From Cristatella mucedo (lineage: Eukaryota > Bryozoa > Phylactolaemata > Cristatellidae): a DNA stretch of 64,000 bases. The notes under the pieces are model-generated. The model did not search any database and was not told where the DNA came from. It was given only the letters and a program-made list of their open reading frames with translations. This document shows positions 1 to 35,877 of this stretch, piece by piece (the stretch's first letter is position 1; every line of letters starts with the position of its first letter). The stretch is from contig WPIO01000003.1 of the NCBI GenBank assembly GCA_009760855.2, positions 14,180,001 through 14,244,000 on the forward strand, in the 5' to 3' direction. Both the position numbers and the translations under genes were made by a program.

Positions 1-734
1 ACTGCATCTTGGCTTATCTCGGTGGGTGCTACAGTCTTTGCCCAAAACTTTGTCAGTTGCATTTTTAAGCTACTGCTTATAATAGTATGTGCAAAACACA
101 GCATTTAGAAAGGGAATTGTAACTTTGTTGCTTATTTTGAAATTCGATATCCAAATGCACAAGTCGTAGTTGCCTTAGCAAACCCATCGTTTTAAATCAT
201 ATAGGGTTCTACCATACCCTAACCTGGCTTTGGATAAAAGCAGTGATTTGAGACGACATTCGTTGATTGACAAAAAGATTGCATGCTACTGTTCAAAGCA
301 TTAAAACTTGTTCAAATATGAGATGACTAAAGACAGCTGTTGTTATTGATAGATCCTCCATGCTTGCAAAAGTCCAGCTCTGAGCTGTCGAATTGGAAAT
401 CGAGTACTCATTATCGGCCTGCACAATTTGAGTCTTGTAATCGAGCAAAACTTGTTCAAGGACTATAATCCTCTGCTGCTGTCCTGTTCTGTCATGACTG
501 GTGGAGCAGAAGCTGCAGCAGACATCACCTGGAAACCTTGTTGACCCGTTGTACATCGAATGCTTTGAATTGTGACACAACGTGCGCTGCTCTAACCAAG
601 CAGGGAGCTAGAGATAGCTTCTTCCAGTCACTTTACCCAGGTTTAAATGCATCATTAATGTCACCTAGCCGTGGAGACAAATTTAGTGCTAAGCTAAAGT
701 GTTTTCTGCAACCCACCTGGAGCCTGGTCAGCTT

Positions 735-1200
735 TTGATGCAGAATGCAGTAGCCAGTAGACTTCATCTCATGCAATTAAAAAAGGTGAGACGGCATAGC
801 TTAGCACAGTGGGCAGTCAAAAAAATAAGTAGCGTAGAAGTAGACTGGTGAAGTGGTTGGTGAGAGCAGTTCCTGTGAGATGAGCCATCGTTGGGCCAAC
901 GATTTTCCGTGTGCCAGGAAGCAGCTTCCTGTGTTACACAAAAGCAGCATGACACAACGGCAGTAGGATGTCGAAATCATCTATCTCCTCTGACAGGGAT
1001 TCAAAGATCACCCTTTTCAAGAAGAACTCACCAAGAGCACACCTGTACAGCACAGCGGGAACGCACTATGCTGCTTGCTCTGAATAAATATTATAGAGCT
1101 CAACAGTTTCATCTTTGTTTAATTATAGTGGAATTAAGTTTAGGACCCCTCTCTCAGAGCAATAGCTTCTGTTGCCAACTGTCTTTAAGTAAAAGAAAGG
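735..1200 (-). mobile_element. L2-clade LINE family B fragment, degenerate
   Basis: Shares GTAGCCA.TAGACTTCATCTC, CATGCAATT and GAGCAGT landmarks with the better copies at 14503 and 28012, in the same orientation. Diverged, especially past 1000. Confidence 0.55.
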
Positions 1201-1344
1201 ATTAGCCATTTTGGAAGGCATGCAGCTGAAAAAAGTGCTGCACTAGCCATGCTAGGTATACAAAAGTTAACATTAAAGTCTGCTTAAGCTCATATTTATC
1301 CAGTTCTATCAGCATCCCATATCACGGGCGCCATAGCAGTAAAA

Positions 1345-1525
1345 GTGATGCCGCTAGGTCTTAGCCTAATGGAAATTTTTCTTCCACTCCATGATCCAGG
1401 TTGTGGGCTTGAGGTCTGTCGCAGGTAATTCCGTATTTCTTGCTGCATACACATGGGGAAAGGCAGCCGCTAAGGCTTTTTTGCTGCTATGGAAATGAGG
1501 CTTCTGAATCAGCTTTCTTTTTTTA
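1345..1525 (+). mobile_element. SINE family B copy
   Basis: Contains a tRNA-like box B region (AGGTTGTGGGCTTGAGGTCT), a middle GCATACACATGGGGAAAG and the family 3' end TGCTGCTATGGAAATGAGGC, then TGAATCAGC. Sense to the twitchin gene. Confidence 0.65.
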
Positions 1526-1983
1526 GGCAAGCACAAGTTACACGGGACCGACAATGGTTTTGGGGTTACAGAATAATATAAATAGGGGATAAATAGAGGT
1601 TACAGAACCATATCTAGACATGCAATTATGTTAACCTTGGATGCCATCAGGTCGAGCAATAGCCAGCTAAACAGTACATTAATAGACTTTGACGGAACTT
1701 AAAACATGATTGCCATGCAAACTCCATTCTATTAGTCTTATCCGCATAATCCTTCCACTGAAGATGCACCAAATTCGATGCAACTACTAGAGCAATGTCT
1801 TTTGGATTGATGAACACTTGGCAGAGCTGTGATACACTTTTTCACTCATGACTGAATGTATTTCCCCAGGTCGTGATAGCCCTGTGCAATAATAGCTTCA
1901 TTTACTGGCCGTTTCTGACCTTCTTTCGTCCTCCCCCAGCAGTGCATTCACGGTTTGCATAAAAAGTATTGATTTACCGACAG

Positions 1984-25916
<23,933 letters not shown>

Positions 25917-26690
25917 GAGCTAACTATGCTAATGCCACTTCGCAAGGCTGTGCTACCAAATGCGACTGCAAGGTCCTACTGTAGCTACTCACACACAGGC
26001 TTTCATCAGCTGGGTCCCCCTGCCACGTGACCACAAGCTTGTCTGCCGCAATGACAAACTAAGACTAGGAAGCTGCACGGCTGCCCAGCGCATAGGCTTC
26101 AGCGACCTGGACAGAACAGTAGATCAGCAGGGCTTGGTGTCATGCAGGAGACAGCCAGCTACGTGCAGTATGCTGAAATTCAACTATAATATGTTTGCTG
26201 CCCTCCCCCCCCCCATGAAAGCACACCTAAGAATACCTCAGAGGGCTGGCTTTGTAAAGCTAATTAGAACTAAACTGTAGTAACTGAGCCACTGATGCTT
26301 CCACCTTTAGTTGCCACACGAGCTAGCCTGTTCACTTTTCCAGTGTCAACACAACACTGGCTGTGGACTAACAAGTACGACTACTTGAAGTACGCAGTGA
26401 CCGCCAAGTTGTGGCATCAAGTCAAGTTTTGGCATCGATGCTGGGCACGAGTGCCGCCGACGATCTCGACTTAGCAGGCAGTCGAGATCGTCGCCAGGAA
26501 ATGCACTTGCTCATCCTAACTGCGTGGCCGAACTGCACCAAGGACTGCTGTGGTGGCAACGCGGGCAGGTGGCGCAGCCTTCAAGCAGCTCTTTAATTAC
26601 ACAACTCTCATGTTTTGTGTTATTGCTGTCGCATTAACTTATCCTCCGTGGCTTCCTTGGAGTGCAATAAAGGTTAGATTTGTGTTCATT
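25917..26690 (+). other. Putative twitchin 3' UTR
   Basis: No conserved coding signal follows the stop. The stretch ends at a canonical AATAAA followed by a T/G-containing region (AGGTTAGATTTGTGTT). Extent is inferred from the signal only. Confidence 0.5.
26666..26671 (+). promoter_or_regulatory. Polyadenylation signal AATAAA
   Basis: Canonical hexamer 750 bases after the twitchin stop and about 460 bases before the end of the convergent TMEM11 coding sequence, on the twitchin strand. Confidence 0.55.
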
Positions 26691-27128
26691 CGAAGCTGAG
26701 AGCATCGAGCGATGCACGGCGGCTGCAGTCCTTGCAGCCAGTGATGCACTGGAGCGAGCACTTTGAGCAAACGATGTGGAACACACGTCCGGAGGGGTGG
26801 GGTAGCAGCAAAAAACAGTGATGGTGGTGCAAGGAGGGACAGCTCAGTTAGCGAATAGTCGACATTACTCGCTCGTGCAAGCAGGCAGGCAGGTGGTGGG
26901 GCTGGTGACATCTGCTAGCCTCCCCTCGACACTCTGAACAGTCTCGGCAACCCGGCGGCCCGAGCCTTTTTTTTTCTTGGTCGTGGCTATTTGCAACACG
27001 CATCCCTGCCATTATCGATGCTCCCAGAGCTGGATTGCATGGGCTGCAGTCGCTGGTCTAAATGCTGGCAGGTGCAGCAGGGCATGCATGCAGCGATGCC
27101 CCACCACCACAGCAGCCGAGGCGTTGGC

Positions 27129-27681
27129 CTAGGGCCGGCCTGGCTGCAGCCAGCGGTAGCCGTGCATGCTGCAGCACAGCACGGCGGCGAGAGCGAGCGC
27201 ATTGTGCAGCATCTTTCGTCGAGCATCGTCCTTGCGCACGAGCACCACCGGGGAGCTGCAGCTCAAAACGTGCAGAGGAACTCGCGAGCGTAGGCCGCCT
27301 GGCCCCTCGCCGCCACCGTCCGAAGTCTCGAGCTGGTACTTGCAGCACGGGTCGAACTGCCAGGACAGTGCGTAGACGCCAGCACAGGTCGCGCTGCAGA
27401 CGCCCAGCGGCAGCGTCAGCCATGAGCTGCAGCTCGCTGCTCCCGCCCGGCGGCCTGCTGCACTGAGCAAGTACGAGGTGACGCAGCCAAGGCCGGCCAG
27501 GACGGCGGTCTTATGAAGAAAGTTGCCGAGCGTGATCCAGCGCGCCGTCTCGTCGCCGAGCCGCACCGGCTCGATGACGATCGTTTCCACGCCCTGATAC
27601 AGAGCGCGATCCAGCTCGTTTTCGAACACCTCCGGCGAGCTGTCCTCGTATATCTCTCGGATGACGACGTAGCTTGGGCTG
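27129..27681 (-). CDS. TMEM11: TMEM11 exon 2 (main coding exon)
   Basis: Acceptor TTTTTTTATCCCACACAG ends at 27682; the exon runs to a TAG stop at 27129-27131. It codes all but the first eight residues. The acceptor is a tandem CAGCAG, so use of the second AG would drop one serine. The exon is GC-rich, unlike its transposon-filled surroundings. Confidence 0.92.
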
Positions 27682-29356
27682 CTGTGTGGGATAAAAAAAT
27701 TTAAACATATGCTGACCAAGCAGCCATGTGTCGATCAAGCAGCCATGCGTCAAACGGCCCTAGGTGTGCCCATTGAGCCGGGATGCATACCACCGACTAT
27801 CTTTTCCCAGACCAGATTTTGGTAAACACTCGGCAGAAGAATGTACGGGCATCTACTGTCACGGTTGTTGGTTGAGCACCGGCCGATCAAAAGAATTTTG
27901 CGGTAGCAGACGAGTTTTGACTTCGAATAAGCTATTATCTTGGGGTCAACATAGCGTATGTTCGATTATAATTTTCTAGGGTCACCCCTTTTTCGAGGCT
28001 AAACAGGCAGTAATGTACTGTGCCTCTGTAACTCCACAAACCCACAAAGACAATGTGGGTAGTATGCAGGAAAGGTTTGTATAGTGCACTCACAGCCTAA
28101 GCGGCTTTCGGTATGCATTTGGTAGCCAATAAGACTTCATCTCACCCAACAACGAGAAAGTGGGAAGCATAGCAGAGTCAAGAGAGCAGTGGCGGTAGTG
28201 AGTGGCGTGGAGGTAGCAGCTCAGGACTGCTGGAAAGGATGAGCCATAGTCGGCAGTAGGAGAGTGAGTAGTTGTCGTTGCGTAAGAATCGTGGAAGCGA
28301 GTTCCACAGTCTAAACTCTTCTCACCTGCAGCGTTAAAGCTTCTGTCGCCAACGGTCTTTAAGCAGAGGAATGAAACGGCTTATTTATTGTCCATACAGG
28401 ACCTGAGGACACGAGGAGGCTGAAACTGGTGCAACAGTTCAGCTAGGTACGAAGGAGCCAAGCCGTGGCAGGTCTTATGGGTCAGCGTAAGAACTTTGCT
28501 CTGTATCCGTTGCTCAACCGGCATCCATCCTAGCTCTTTTAGCAAAGGAGACACGTGCTCAAACCTCTGGGATTTACAAACTAGCCTTGCAGCCACATTC
28601 ATAGCCATCTGCAGTGGCCTAGTTGCTTTTTTCGGTAGCCCAGCCAAATGGGAATCCCAATAATCAAGCCGAGACAGAAGGAGCTAGTTAAATTTTTTGC
28701 AAGCCACCGTGGAAGACAGTTCCTAATCTTAGATAGGTATCGGATGTGATGGCTGTAGAAGCAGTCTCCTGAATGCTTTTAAAATTTAGGCAGTTGTCGA
28801 AAACGACACTTAAATTTTGAGCATATGGTGATGGTTGCACAACAGCATCACCTATTAGAAGAGCAAAGCCTTCTAAACCAGCCACACGCTTAGGGTGTCC
28901 TATGAGCAGTGCAGAGTGATCCAAGAACGAGGAGGGATCTATCATCTCAATCGTGAAGGCTAGCTTTGGCATAGCCAAGCTGTACTGGCCGTGCTGTGTT
29001 TGCGCTGCTGACATCAACGGTCAAGCAGGTACCGTGTACAACCAATAATTGCATAAGATACGATCCGTTGGTTGAAATTCCAATTAGTTTATCGAGTTAT
29101 GCAATTGTAAAACACGGAATTGCACCCTTCCGATCAGTAAGAAGAGAGATCGTACAATTACCAGATGTGCAATCTGAGTACATACTGTACCACTACATTC
29201 AAGGTATATAATACTTATCATGTTGGCCTGAAAAAACATCCAGCCAGGGAGGCTCTCTCTTTCTCTCTGTCTGTCTCTCTCCTTCTCTCGGTCTCTATCC
29301 ATCCATCTACCTATCTATCCATCTGTCTTTCCAGGGTGAGAGAGAGCGAGAGCGAG

Positions 29357-29434
<78 letters not shown>

Positions 29435-32400
29435 ACAAGGACCCATAACAACATTTTGCTGTGGACTTGGCATGTTAGGCCTACTGAAGGATATATACCC
29501 CTTCCCACAAAACTTCACTACTGGTTGCAGAAATGTTACATAAATTCAGCAGCGACCATTCTCGCTTTACTGAAGAAAGATTTGCCGAAGAATGCTGCAT
29601 GGCTTACATTATTGAATGAGAACAGAATAGATAGTGACTAGGCAAGGCAGCTGACAGAGGACACCCATATACAATAGTAGGGTCATGTTAATGCATATCA
29701 GGCCTAAGCAGGTCCCTGGGGGGAAAGTAGCCATGACCCATTGGAAGCTGCTGACCCGAGTTATATATATATATATATATCAAGAAGGTATTCGATGATA
29801 CCAAGATAGTGAGAGCCGGCAGCTCATAACAGTGATTTACAATCAATGTGCTTTAATCATTAGGGCAATTGGGGACCTGTTGTAATACAGAGAGAGCATG
29901 CAATAGGTGTACACAGCAAGGCATACTTAAGACACATCTAATCTTTCTGGCTCAATTGTTGTAAAAGCTTGACCTTAGTAGCAACAGTCAGCAAAAAGAT
30001 ACTAGAACCAATTAACCATAGTGCCACCTTGAATAATACAGCTCTCACCATAGTGCCAGGTTGGAGGCTGGTGTACACTGCCATGATAGCATCGGAATAT
30101 GGTGAAACCGGCCCAGCCGTCACTAAGACCGATTGGTTCGATTTGCAGTAGTCCTCATATGCCTGTCGATGGACAGTCAGTACTAAAGGTTGTGCTAGCT
30201 GCATTATTTCGAGCAGTGACCTCACCAAGTTCGAGAGCTCGGGCCTTTCGAAATGAACTACTGCACCAGTTTCGGCCTACTCGTGCCATCAGGTACTCTA
30301 TGGACAATAAATTAGCTGTCTGGTCCATCGCTTAAAGACTGTTGGCGACTGAAGCTTTTGCTCTGAAGATAATCGACTGGATCTCACTTCTACAGTTCTT
30401 AGGCAACGACGTCTACTTTCCTGCTGCCGACAGTGACACATCCTTTCCAGCAGTCCTGAGCTGCTACTTCCATGTTACTCACTACCCCAACTGCTCTCCT
30501 GATTCAGATATGCTTCTCACTTTCTCTTTGTGCTTGCGATGAAGTCTGTTAGCTACCGAATTCGTATCGAAAGCCACTTGGGCTTTGAGTGCACGGTAGA
30601 AAACTCTCCTGTATAACAACCACTAAGTGTTTGTGAAGTTACAGATGTAGATACACATTACGTATGTAAAGCACCTGGATGGTGATCAAGTTCGGATCAA
30701 GTCGCCTCTTAGGGCTATATAAAAATGGATTAACAAGACCTGGGAGGTTGAGGCAATCCTGAACAGTAATGTACATTTTACCTCAGCTGAGAAGCTGTGC
30801 CAGGCCCAAAGGTAGGAAAACCCTCGTACCCAAGGTCTCCTCCCAAGATGCACCAGGTTTGGTTAGCTTTCTGGCACGTTTTACCATTCTTGTGGCCGGC
30901 TCAGATACTTGATTATCCCCTTTTGTTCTCAACCATGTGAAGCACCAATAGACGAAGTCAAATTTCATCGTCTGAGTGAGGCTGATCTAGGTGTACATTC
31001 AGCAAACATCAAGTATCAGACACTTGCTCAAAGCAAGCTAGAACCCACATCCAGGCAGGAAAGCCGTGGCTAGCCAGGCTGAGGAGCATGGGTCGGAGGT
31101 GAAAACCCACACTGGTGAAGATGAGGCAAACTCTGACGTTAGGCTCACACTCAAGCAAGTGAGGATCGTGCGACGAAGCTACACATACTGAAGGATAGTG
31201 CTTCTGGCTTCATCTTTCCCAGTTCGCCGGTGGTACCAAAGCAAGGGCATGTTTCTGAAGGAGCCGACCGTGCGACCCTTGAAGCAGAATGCTTGCCAAG
31301 GTAGGCCCACGTCAATTGAGGTGCAACTGTGACCGTCAAATCGTCGAAGGCAGAGCAGGGCAGCTCCCAAACCAAGAGAATGTGGTGGTCAAATACATGC
31401 TAATCTATAGGTAGTACAAGCTGCTTCTCATCTTAGTAAGTTATCAAGATGTGAGCATTCAAAATATGTGACAAGATCCTTCTCAAGGAGAAGCTAGCCA
31501 TGGCCTTCAGAGAGCTCCCACAAGGAACTGCTGCATTGGAAAACCGGATCATCAAATCCACCGTGCTGGGCTGTGGCGGTGAGTATGCACGGGGAGGGTC
31601 GTTCGGTTGATCCAGCAGTCTTGGCCAAATGTCAACGACGACCTCATCAAGCTACTACAAGAGCACGAGATTCAGGCCAAAGAGATCTAAAACATCAATG
31701 AAACCAGTCTCTTCTACGACTTGCTGCCCTATTGCACGTGCACGTGGTCGAGGACCACGAGCCTTTTGTTGTGCACTAAGGACTGGAAGTGCACTAAGGG
31801 CAGAATCACGGCCCAGCTGTGCACCCATGCCATGGGTATGGGCATGTCTTCAGGCACCGCAAACTAGCTTGCAGCTGCAGAAGAGAAGCATAATGCCCCG
31901 GACGCTAAGCAGCATGACGCCTTAGGTGCTTGAGAAATTAGTTTAAGAATGATGCCCGGCACCCGACATGCCTGATCTAGACTCTGACAACACTGACAGT
32001 ATGCAAGCAAAACTGCCTTTTCCTATTACGAAGTACACCTGGATGCACATGACGATGCCATGACTCATTTCTCCCAGCATAAAGTGTGCAGTCAGAAATG
32101 GGAAGATAGGCATTCAGTGCGCCAATGCCGCTAATGCAAATTCAGAGAAGCTATGTTTGACAAAGGAATGCATCTGCTTAACGCTAGTAACTAATGACAA
32201 TTACATGTTGACCCTCGTAAATGAAGATAATGTGTGCATAATCTTGCGAACGGACACATTGCTACTGCTGCCCGATGCTAGGCTCATTTGCTGCTGCTCT
32301 GTTAATGTTAAAACCTCTAGTGCTGCTGCTAACCACCTACAAGTTCAGGGCAGCAGATCACTGTGCCCTGGGTGAGCACCCTCCAATAAGGCATCCCCCA

Positions 32401-35400
32401 AATAGTACCAGATCAGACCAGACCACACTACCCGGCAAAAAAGTGGGGATAACTATAAGGTTATCGTCTAAGGAGTGGTGAACAGTCGGCACTGTCTTGC
32501 CATGCACACTGCTCCAGCCCTAGACATTATTGCTCCTGAAAAGCTAACTAAGATGAGATCCGAAATAAAGAATCAAGAATGATGTATCCTGCTAACCAAC
32601 AAGCCGACAAGTCTTGTATAATGCCACAACATTCGCACCTAAACATTCAAAGGGCTACATAACTAGAATGAAATAGAGGCTATTACCTGAAGCATGAAGG
32701 CTTAGGCAACAGGCTCACTGACCACAAGTACAGAGCTCCCGAGGTTCGGTGGGCTTAAGGTGCTCGCACTTCACCGTCGAGGTTGTGGTTGCAAGTCTCT
32801 CAGCAGACAATCCTTTTTTGTCATGCTGCAAGTGGGGTAAAGTCTCAACTGCTGCTATATAAATGAGGCTATAGAATTAGGGGGTCTTTAAACCTTTTTT
32901 AATGTTACTACAGGTGGGTGCCAATGTATGGACTTGGTCATGGACTCAGTCACAAAAAACAGTTGTCACAACAACCAGGAAAAGGTTTCAGCCAAATACA
33001 AAACCACTAATACCACAGGAACTTTTTTATAGCAGTATTAGATGCGTTTGTATCAATACCAAACAAGTCGTTGTCGGATAACATTAAAAACCATTATTAT
33101 TCATTAGGGCTACTGTCGGTTGGACTTCAGGACTGGAGTTCATACAAGCTTAACATCAGTCTCTAAAGGTCAGGCATTTGGCATGGAATGAAGCCATCCT
33201 AGCCCAACTCTTGCATGCTACTTCAAGGCAGCTACCGTCAATTAGCACTTGCCTATTATCTTGGCAAATGACAGAGATTCCCCCTTCCTTGATCACACGA
33301 CCAGCCGCAGCTCTAACTGAGGGCTAGGTCTTCCAAGGACCAGCAAAATAAACTGCCTGCAAAAAAACTAAATTTGTTCGGTTAGTGAAAGCCTGCTCAG
33401 TGAATAGCATCAGTGAAACATGTCCACACTTACAGTACCTTGAAGACGTTAGAACTCCTTTAGCAAGGAGTCAAGAGGCTCTTCTTCGCTCCTGCTCATT
33501 GCCAGATTGTTGCTCATTGCCAGGCTGCAGGTCATTGCCAGGTTGCTTCTCATCACCATGTTGCTGCTCATTACCAGGATGCTACTCATTGCCAAGCTTC
33601 GCGGATTTATGAAAGCACTAAACATGGCTCATAAGAGCCGTCGATGAATGTTGTTCTCGTATTGTGAAAGAAGAGATAGGTAAGGGGTCCAAATATGGTA
33701 GAAAAAATTACAGGAAGAACCCCAACCGTTCGAAATGAGTGAAGATATACTTTATAAAGAAAGACCTATCAAGACGCCTTTGAGAGCAAGAGATCTGACC
33801 AACCAAGTTGCCAAGGCTAACTAAGCCCCAGGAGTAAGGTGTTTTCGCAGGTGACCCAGGTCGTCGATTCGAGTCCTGCATCAGGCAATCCCTTATTGCT
33901 TGCAGTAATTAGTGTGATAGCCTAGCTGCACCTGCGACTTTGTGGCTGATGAAGGCATTGAGCAGCACTGACTGCATGTTCAAAGCTGTACCTGTGCTTA
34001 GATCTTTCAATGCCTTCCCAAATGTAACACTCTCCGAACTCCCCTGCAGCATGTATTGCTGACATTCACAATCGGATGGCAGCACAATTACTCAAATTGA
34101 AGGATGATAAAACCCAACTTACTAGTCATGAGCTGACAAAGCATTACACAGACATTGGAAAGCCTAGCCCTCAAAATGAGCACAGATAGCTTATCTTCCA
34201 TAGGGGCTGAACACAATCTGGGTGTCCTGTTCATAAGTGACTTCACTAGATGACCACATCAGCTCCACAGTCAAGTCGGTCAACTATCAACTATATAAAA
34301 TTGCTAAAATTCGTGCTTGCTTAGATTAAAAGATACCCCCATAGTCAAGTCGGCCAACTATCAACAACTATATAACATTGTTAAATTTGGTACTCGCTCA
34401 TATAAAGATATCACAGCCAAGCTAGTTTGGACATTTATGACATCCCATATAGACTTTTGTAACTCACTACCTACAGGTATTCCAGCCTATGCAAAAAGCT
34501 TACAATTGGTGTACAACTCTACAGCTGACCTTGTCTGTCATAAATGTCAGCAACTGCCACAGTACACTTCTCACCGACCTGCACTGGCTCCCCATCAAGC
34601 TGGGTATCAACTTCAAGGTTGTGTCCGGCAACTCTCTTGCTCCAGCCTACCAGTCCAAACTACTCTCTAATCAGGCTAGGCATCGTAGCACCCTCTCTCC
34701 TGACTTAAATCGTTGAGCTATGTGTTATTTCACCTACCTCAGATCCTTCAGGGACGGTGCCTTCAGTTATTATGCTCCCGACGCCTAAGAAACTACTCCC
34801 GACTGATTTGACACTTAAAAAGAAGTGAAAGCGCACCTGTTCCTCGTAGCATATGCTGGGTTCTTGTAATCTATCCTTTGCTTGCTGCCGCTCTGCATGT
34901 TATCACTAACCACATTGCCGTGCTTCATTCAAAGCACATGCCAAAGTGCCTAGAAAGAGGTCCCGTTCTTCTGGGGAGCTATGCAATTTCTTTCTCATCA
35001 TTGCCCCTTTCTCACACCTTCCTCATCTCTCAGTCGCGGAAGTGAAGCTAGTGAATTATTCCCATGTTTCGGCCACAGAAAGATAGACGCAGTGAAAGAG
35101 TGAGTGAAAGAGCAGGTGAAGGAGTGAGCAGGAGAGGGCGGAGAGTGGGAGAGACCTGTGTATTGCTGGGGAGGCTGGGCAACTTCGGGATTGCGAAGCA
35201 ACAACAGAGAAGACCTGCACGCACAGAACTGAAATGGTCAAGAAGCTGGGAGTCCGAACCTAACAAGTGAAATGGTGGCGTCCCCAGCGTTGCAGTGAGT
35301 CTGTAATGCAGTCACACACCCGCTCCCTCCCCGTGGGTCCTGTTAAGCAAAAGCGACTATGAACGAAGCTAGTGCGGGTTTACAAGATGTTCATACGAGG

Positions 35401-35877
35401 CGTCGCTAAGGGCTGCCTTCATCCGCTCGCGCCACCCCACGGCGAGACGCGCGGTAAACCGGCGATAGCAGCAGACGATACAGTTCAGAAATGAGAATGA
35501 GTCGCGACGAAAAACGGCGCCACACGTGATTGCAGGACACGCGAGACCGGTAAAGGATCTCAAGCGGCAGGTAACACAATGCAACCCACGGCTCAATGGG
35601 TTTCGGCACTATGAACAGAAGCGTCGGTAGCACGGAAGCTCATTTCAAATGATTTCACTTGCGCCGCTTATTCGTAGATGGTATAAGTGAGAGTTTGCTA
35701 TGCACAAAACGCAGCAGGACCCGCGGATCAACAATGAACTCAGTCAAAAACACGAGAGGAAAAAATGGGTAACGAACGGGAGTGCTTACTGCTCGCAGGC
35801 CAGCCCGGGCAGCAATAATGCGGCAGTATCAAGTTGCCTACACGGCCTCCTCACCCGGTACCCGTGACGTCCGCCAT
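27129..35877 (-). CDS. TMEM11: TMEM11 homologue, mitochondrial inner-membrane protein (2 exons)
   Basis: Joined 35855-35877 and 27129-27681 on the minus strand; 191 residues against about 192 in vertebrate TMEM11. The large exon carries the family hallmarks VVIREIYEDSS, IVIEPVRLGDETARWIT (residues 42-58), NFLHKTAVLAG (61-71), SWQFDPCCKYQ (114-124) and SSPVVLVRKDDARRK followed by LHN. Two hydrophobic segments (about 66-84 and 96-113) are the expected membrane spans. Family role: TMEM11 (PMI in Drosophila) sits in the inner mitochondrial membrane and shapes cristae. The small first exon starts ATG in GAGACATGG, encodes MADVTGTG and ends with donor GTGAGG in phase 2, which fits the acceptor CCCACACAG. 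Identity of the large exon is firm; the first exon is a prediction. Confidence 0.88.
28012..29020 (-). mobile_element. LINE family B copy, best preserved RT C-terminus
   Basis: Minus frame 28381-28647 reads NVAARLVCKSQRFEHVSPLL, KELGWMPVEQRIQSKVL, LAPSYLAELLHQF and LRSCMDN. This is the conserved C-terminal RT region of L2/CR1-type LINEs (HI.PLL..LHWLPVEQRI). Upstream 28690-29000 encodes QNLSVVFDNCLNF. It lies in the TMEM11 intron, same strand as TMEM11. Confidence 0.85.
29251..29432. repeat. CT-rich block followed by (GA)n, inverted arms
   Basis: Pyrimidine tract 29251-29300 and purine run 29338-29432 ((AG) about 45 units) are separated by 37 bases and could pair as a stem. Confidence 0.9.
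29433..29944. other. Unassigned TMEM11 intron sequence
   Basis: Only a short (TA)n (29761-29780) is recognisable. No coding signal. Confidence 0.5.
29945..30228 (-). mobile_element. LINE family A fragment (region between endonuclease and RT)
   Basis: Minus frame reads LTVHRQAYEDYCKSNQS, matching VHRQAYKDYCRS in the long copy near 53690. Confidence 0.7.
30229..30715 (+). mobile_element. LINE family B 3' part
   Basis: Plus strand contains RAFRNELLHQFRPTRAIRYS and a decayed LWNSL region, and ends with the tail TATGTAAAGCACCTGGATGG, CTTAGGGCTATATAAAA. It is head to head with the fragment at 29945. Confidence 0.7.
30716..31450. other. Unassigned TMEM11 intron sequence
   Basis: No recognised domain or repeat. 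The frame around 31190-31310 (RRWYQSKGMFLKEP) may be an N-terminal part of the pogo-like element that follows, but I cannot establish it. Confidence 0.4.
31451..31960 (+). pseudogene. Pogo/Tigger-like DDE transposase remnant
   Basis: One plus frame reads VNDDLIKLLQEHEIQ, a stop, then NINETSLFYDLLP and CTKDWKCTKGRITAQLCTHA. This follows the Tigger/CENP-B group pattern (K.LL..YE...I.N.DETGLFY.LLP ... K..K.R.T...C.NA.G). The catalytic Asp of DET has become Asn and stops interrupt the frame, so it is inactive. Confidence 0.65.
32755..32890 (+). mobile_element. SINE family B copy
   Basis: GAGGTTGTGGTTGCAAGTCT (degraded box B), CAAGTGGGGTAAAGTC and 3' end CTGCTGCTATATAAATGAGG, CTATAGAATTAG. Confidence 0.7.
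33495..33602. repeat. 18-bp minisatellite, 6 units
   Basis: Units begin CTCATTGCCAGGNTGCNN with 1-4 differences each. The plus frame reads repeating SLPGC, and the whole 75-codon open frame is probably a by-product. Confidence 0.9.
33838..33915 (+). mobile_element. SINE family B head fragment
   Basis: Contains CCCAGGTCGTCGATTCGAGT, CCTGCATCAGGCAATCCCTT, the box B area and adjacent body; the 3' end is lost. Confidence 0.6.
34040..34985 (+). mobile_element. LINE family A copy, plus strand
   Basis: Plus frames encode LKLKDDKTQLTS, AEHNLGVLFISDF, DITAKLVWTFMTSHIDFCNS and LQLVYNSTADLVC, then the plus-strand landmarks CTGCACTGGCTCCCCATCAA and CAGTCCAAACTACTCTC. The tail is AAGTGCCTAGAAAGAG. A short segment around 34270-34370 is duplicated. 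Confidence 0.85.
34990..35389. other. Unassigned TMEM11 intron sequence
   Basis: A purine-rich stretch at 35080-35150 (GTGAAAGAGTGAGTGAAAGA) is the only visible structure. Confidence 0.45.

Larger units (their letters stand above)
1..1983. other. Intron or upstream sequence of the twitchin gene
   Basis: No Ig, FN3 or other domain exon is visible in 1-730. The rest holds a LINE-B remnant and a SINE-B copy (listed separately) and then unique AT-rich sequence up to the exon 1 acceptor. Confidence 0.6.
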
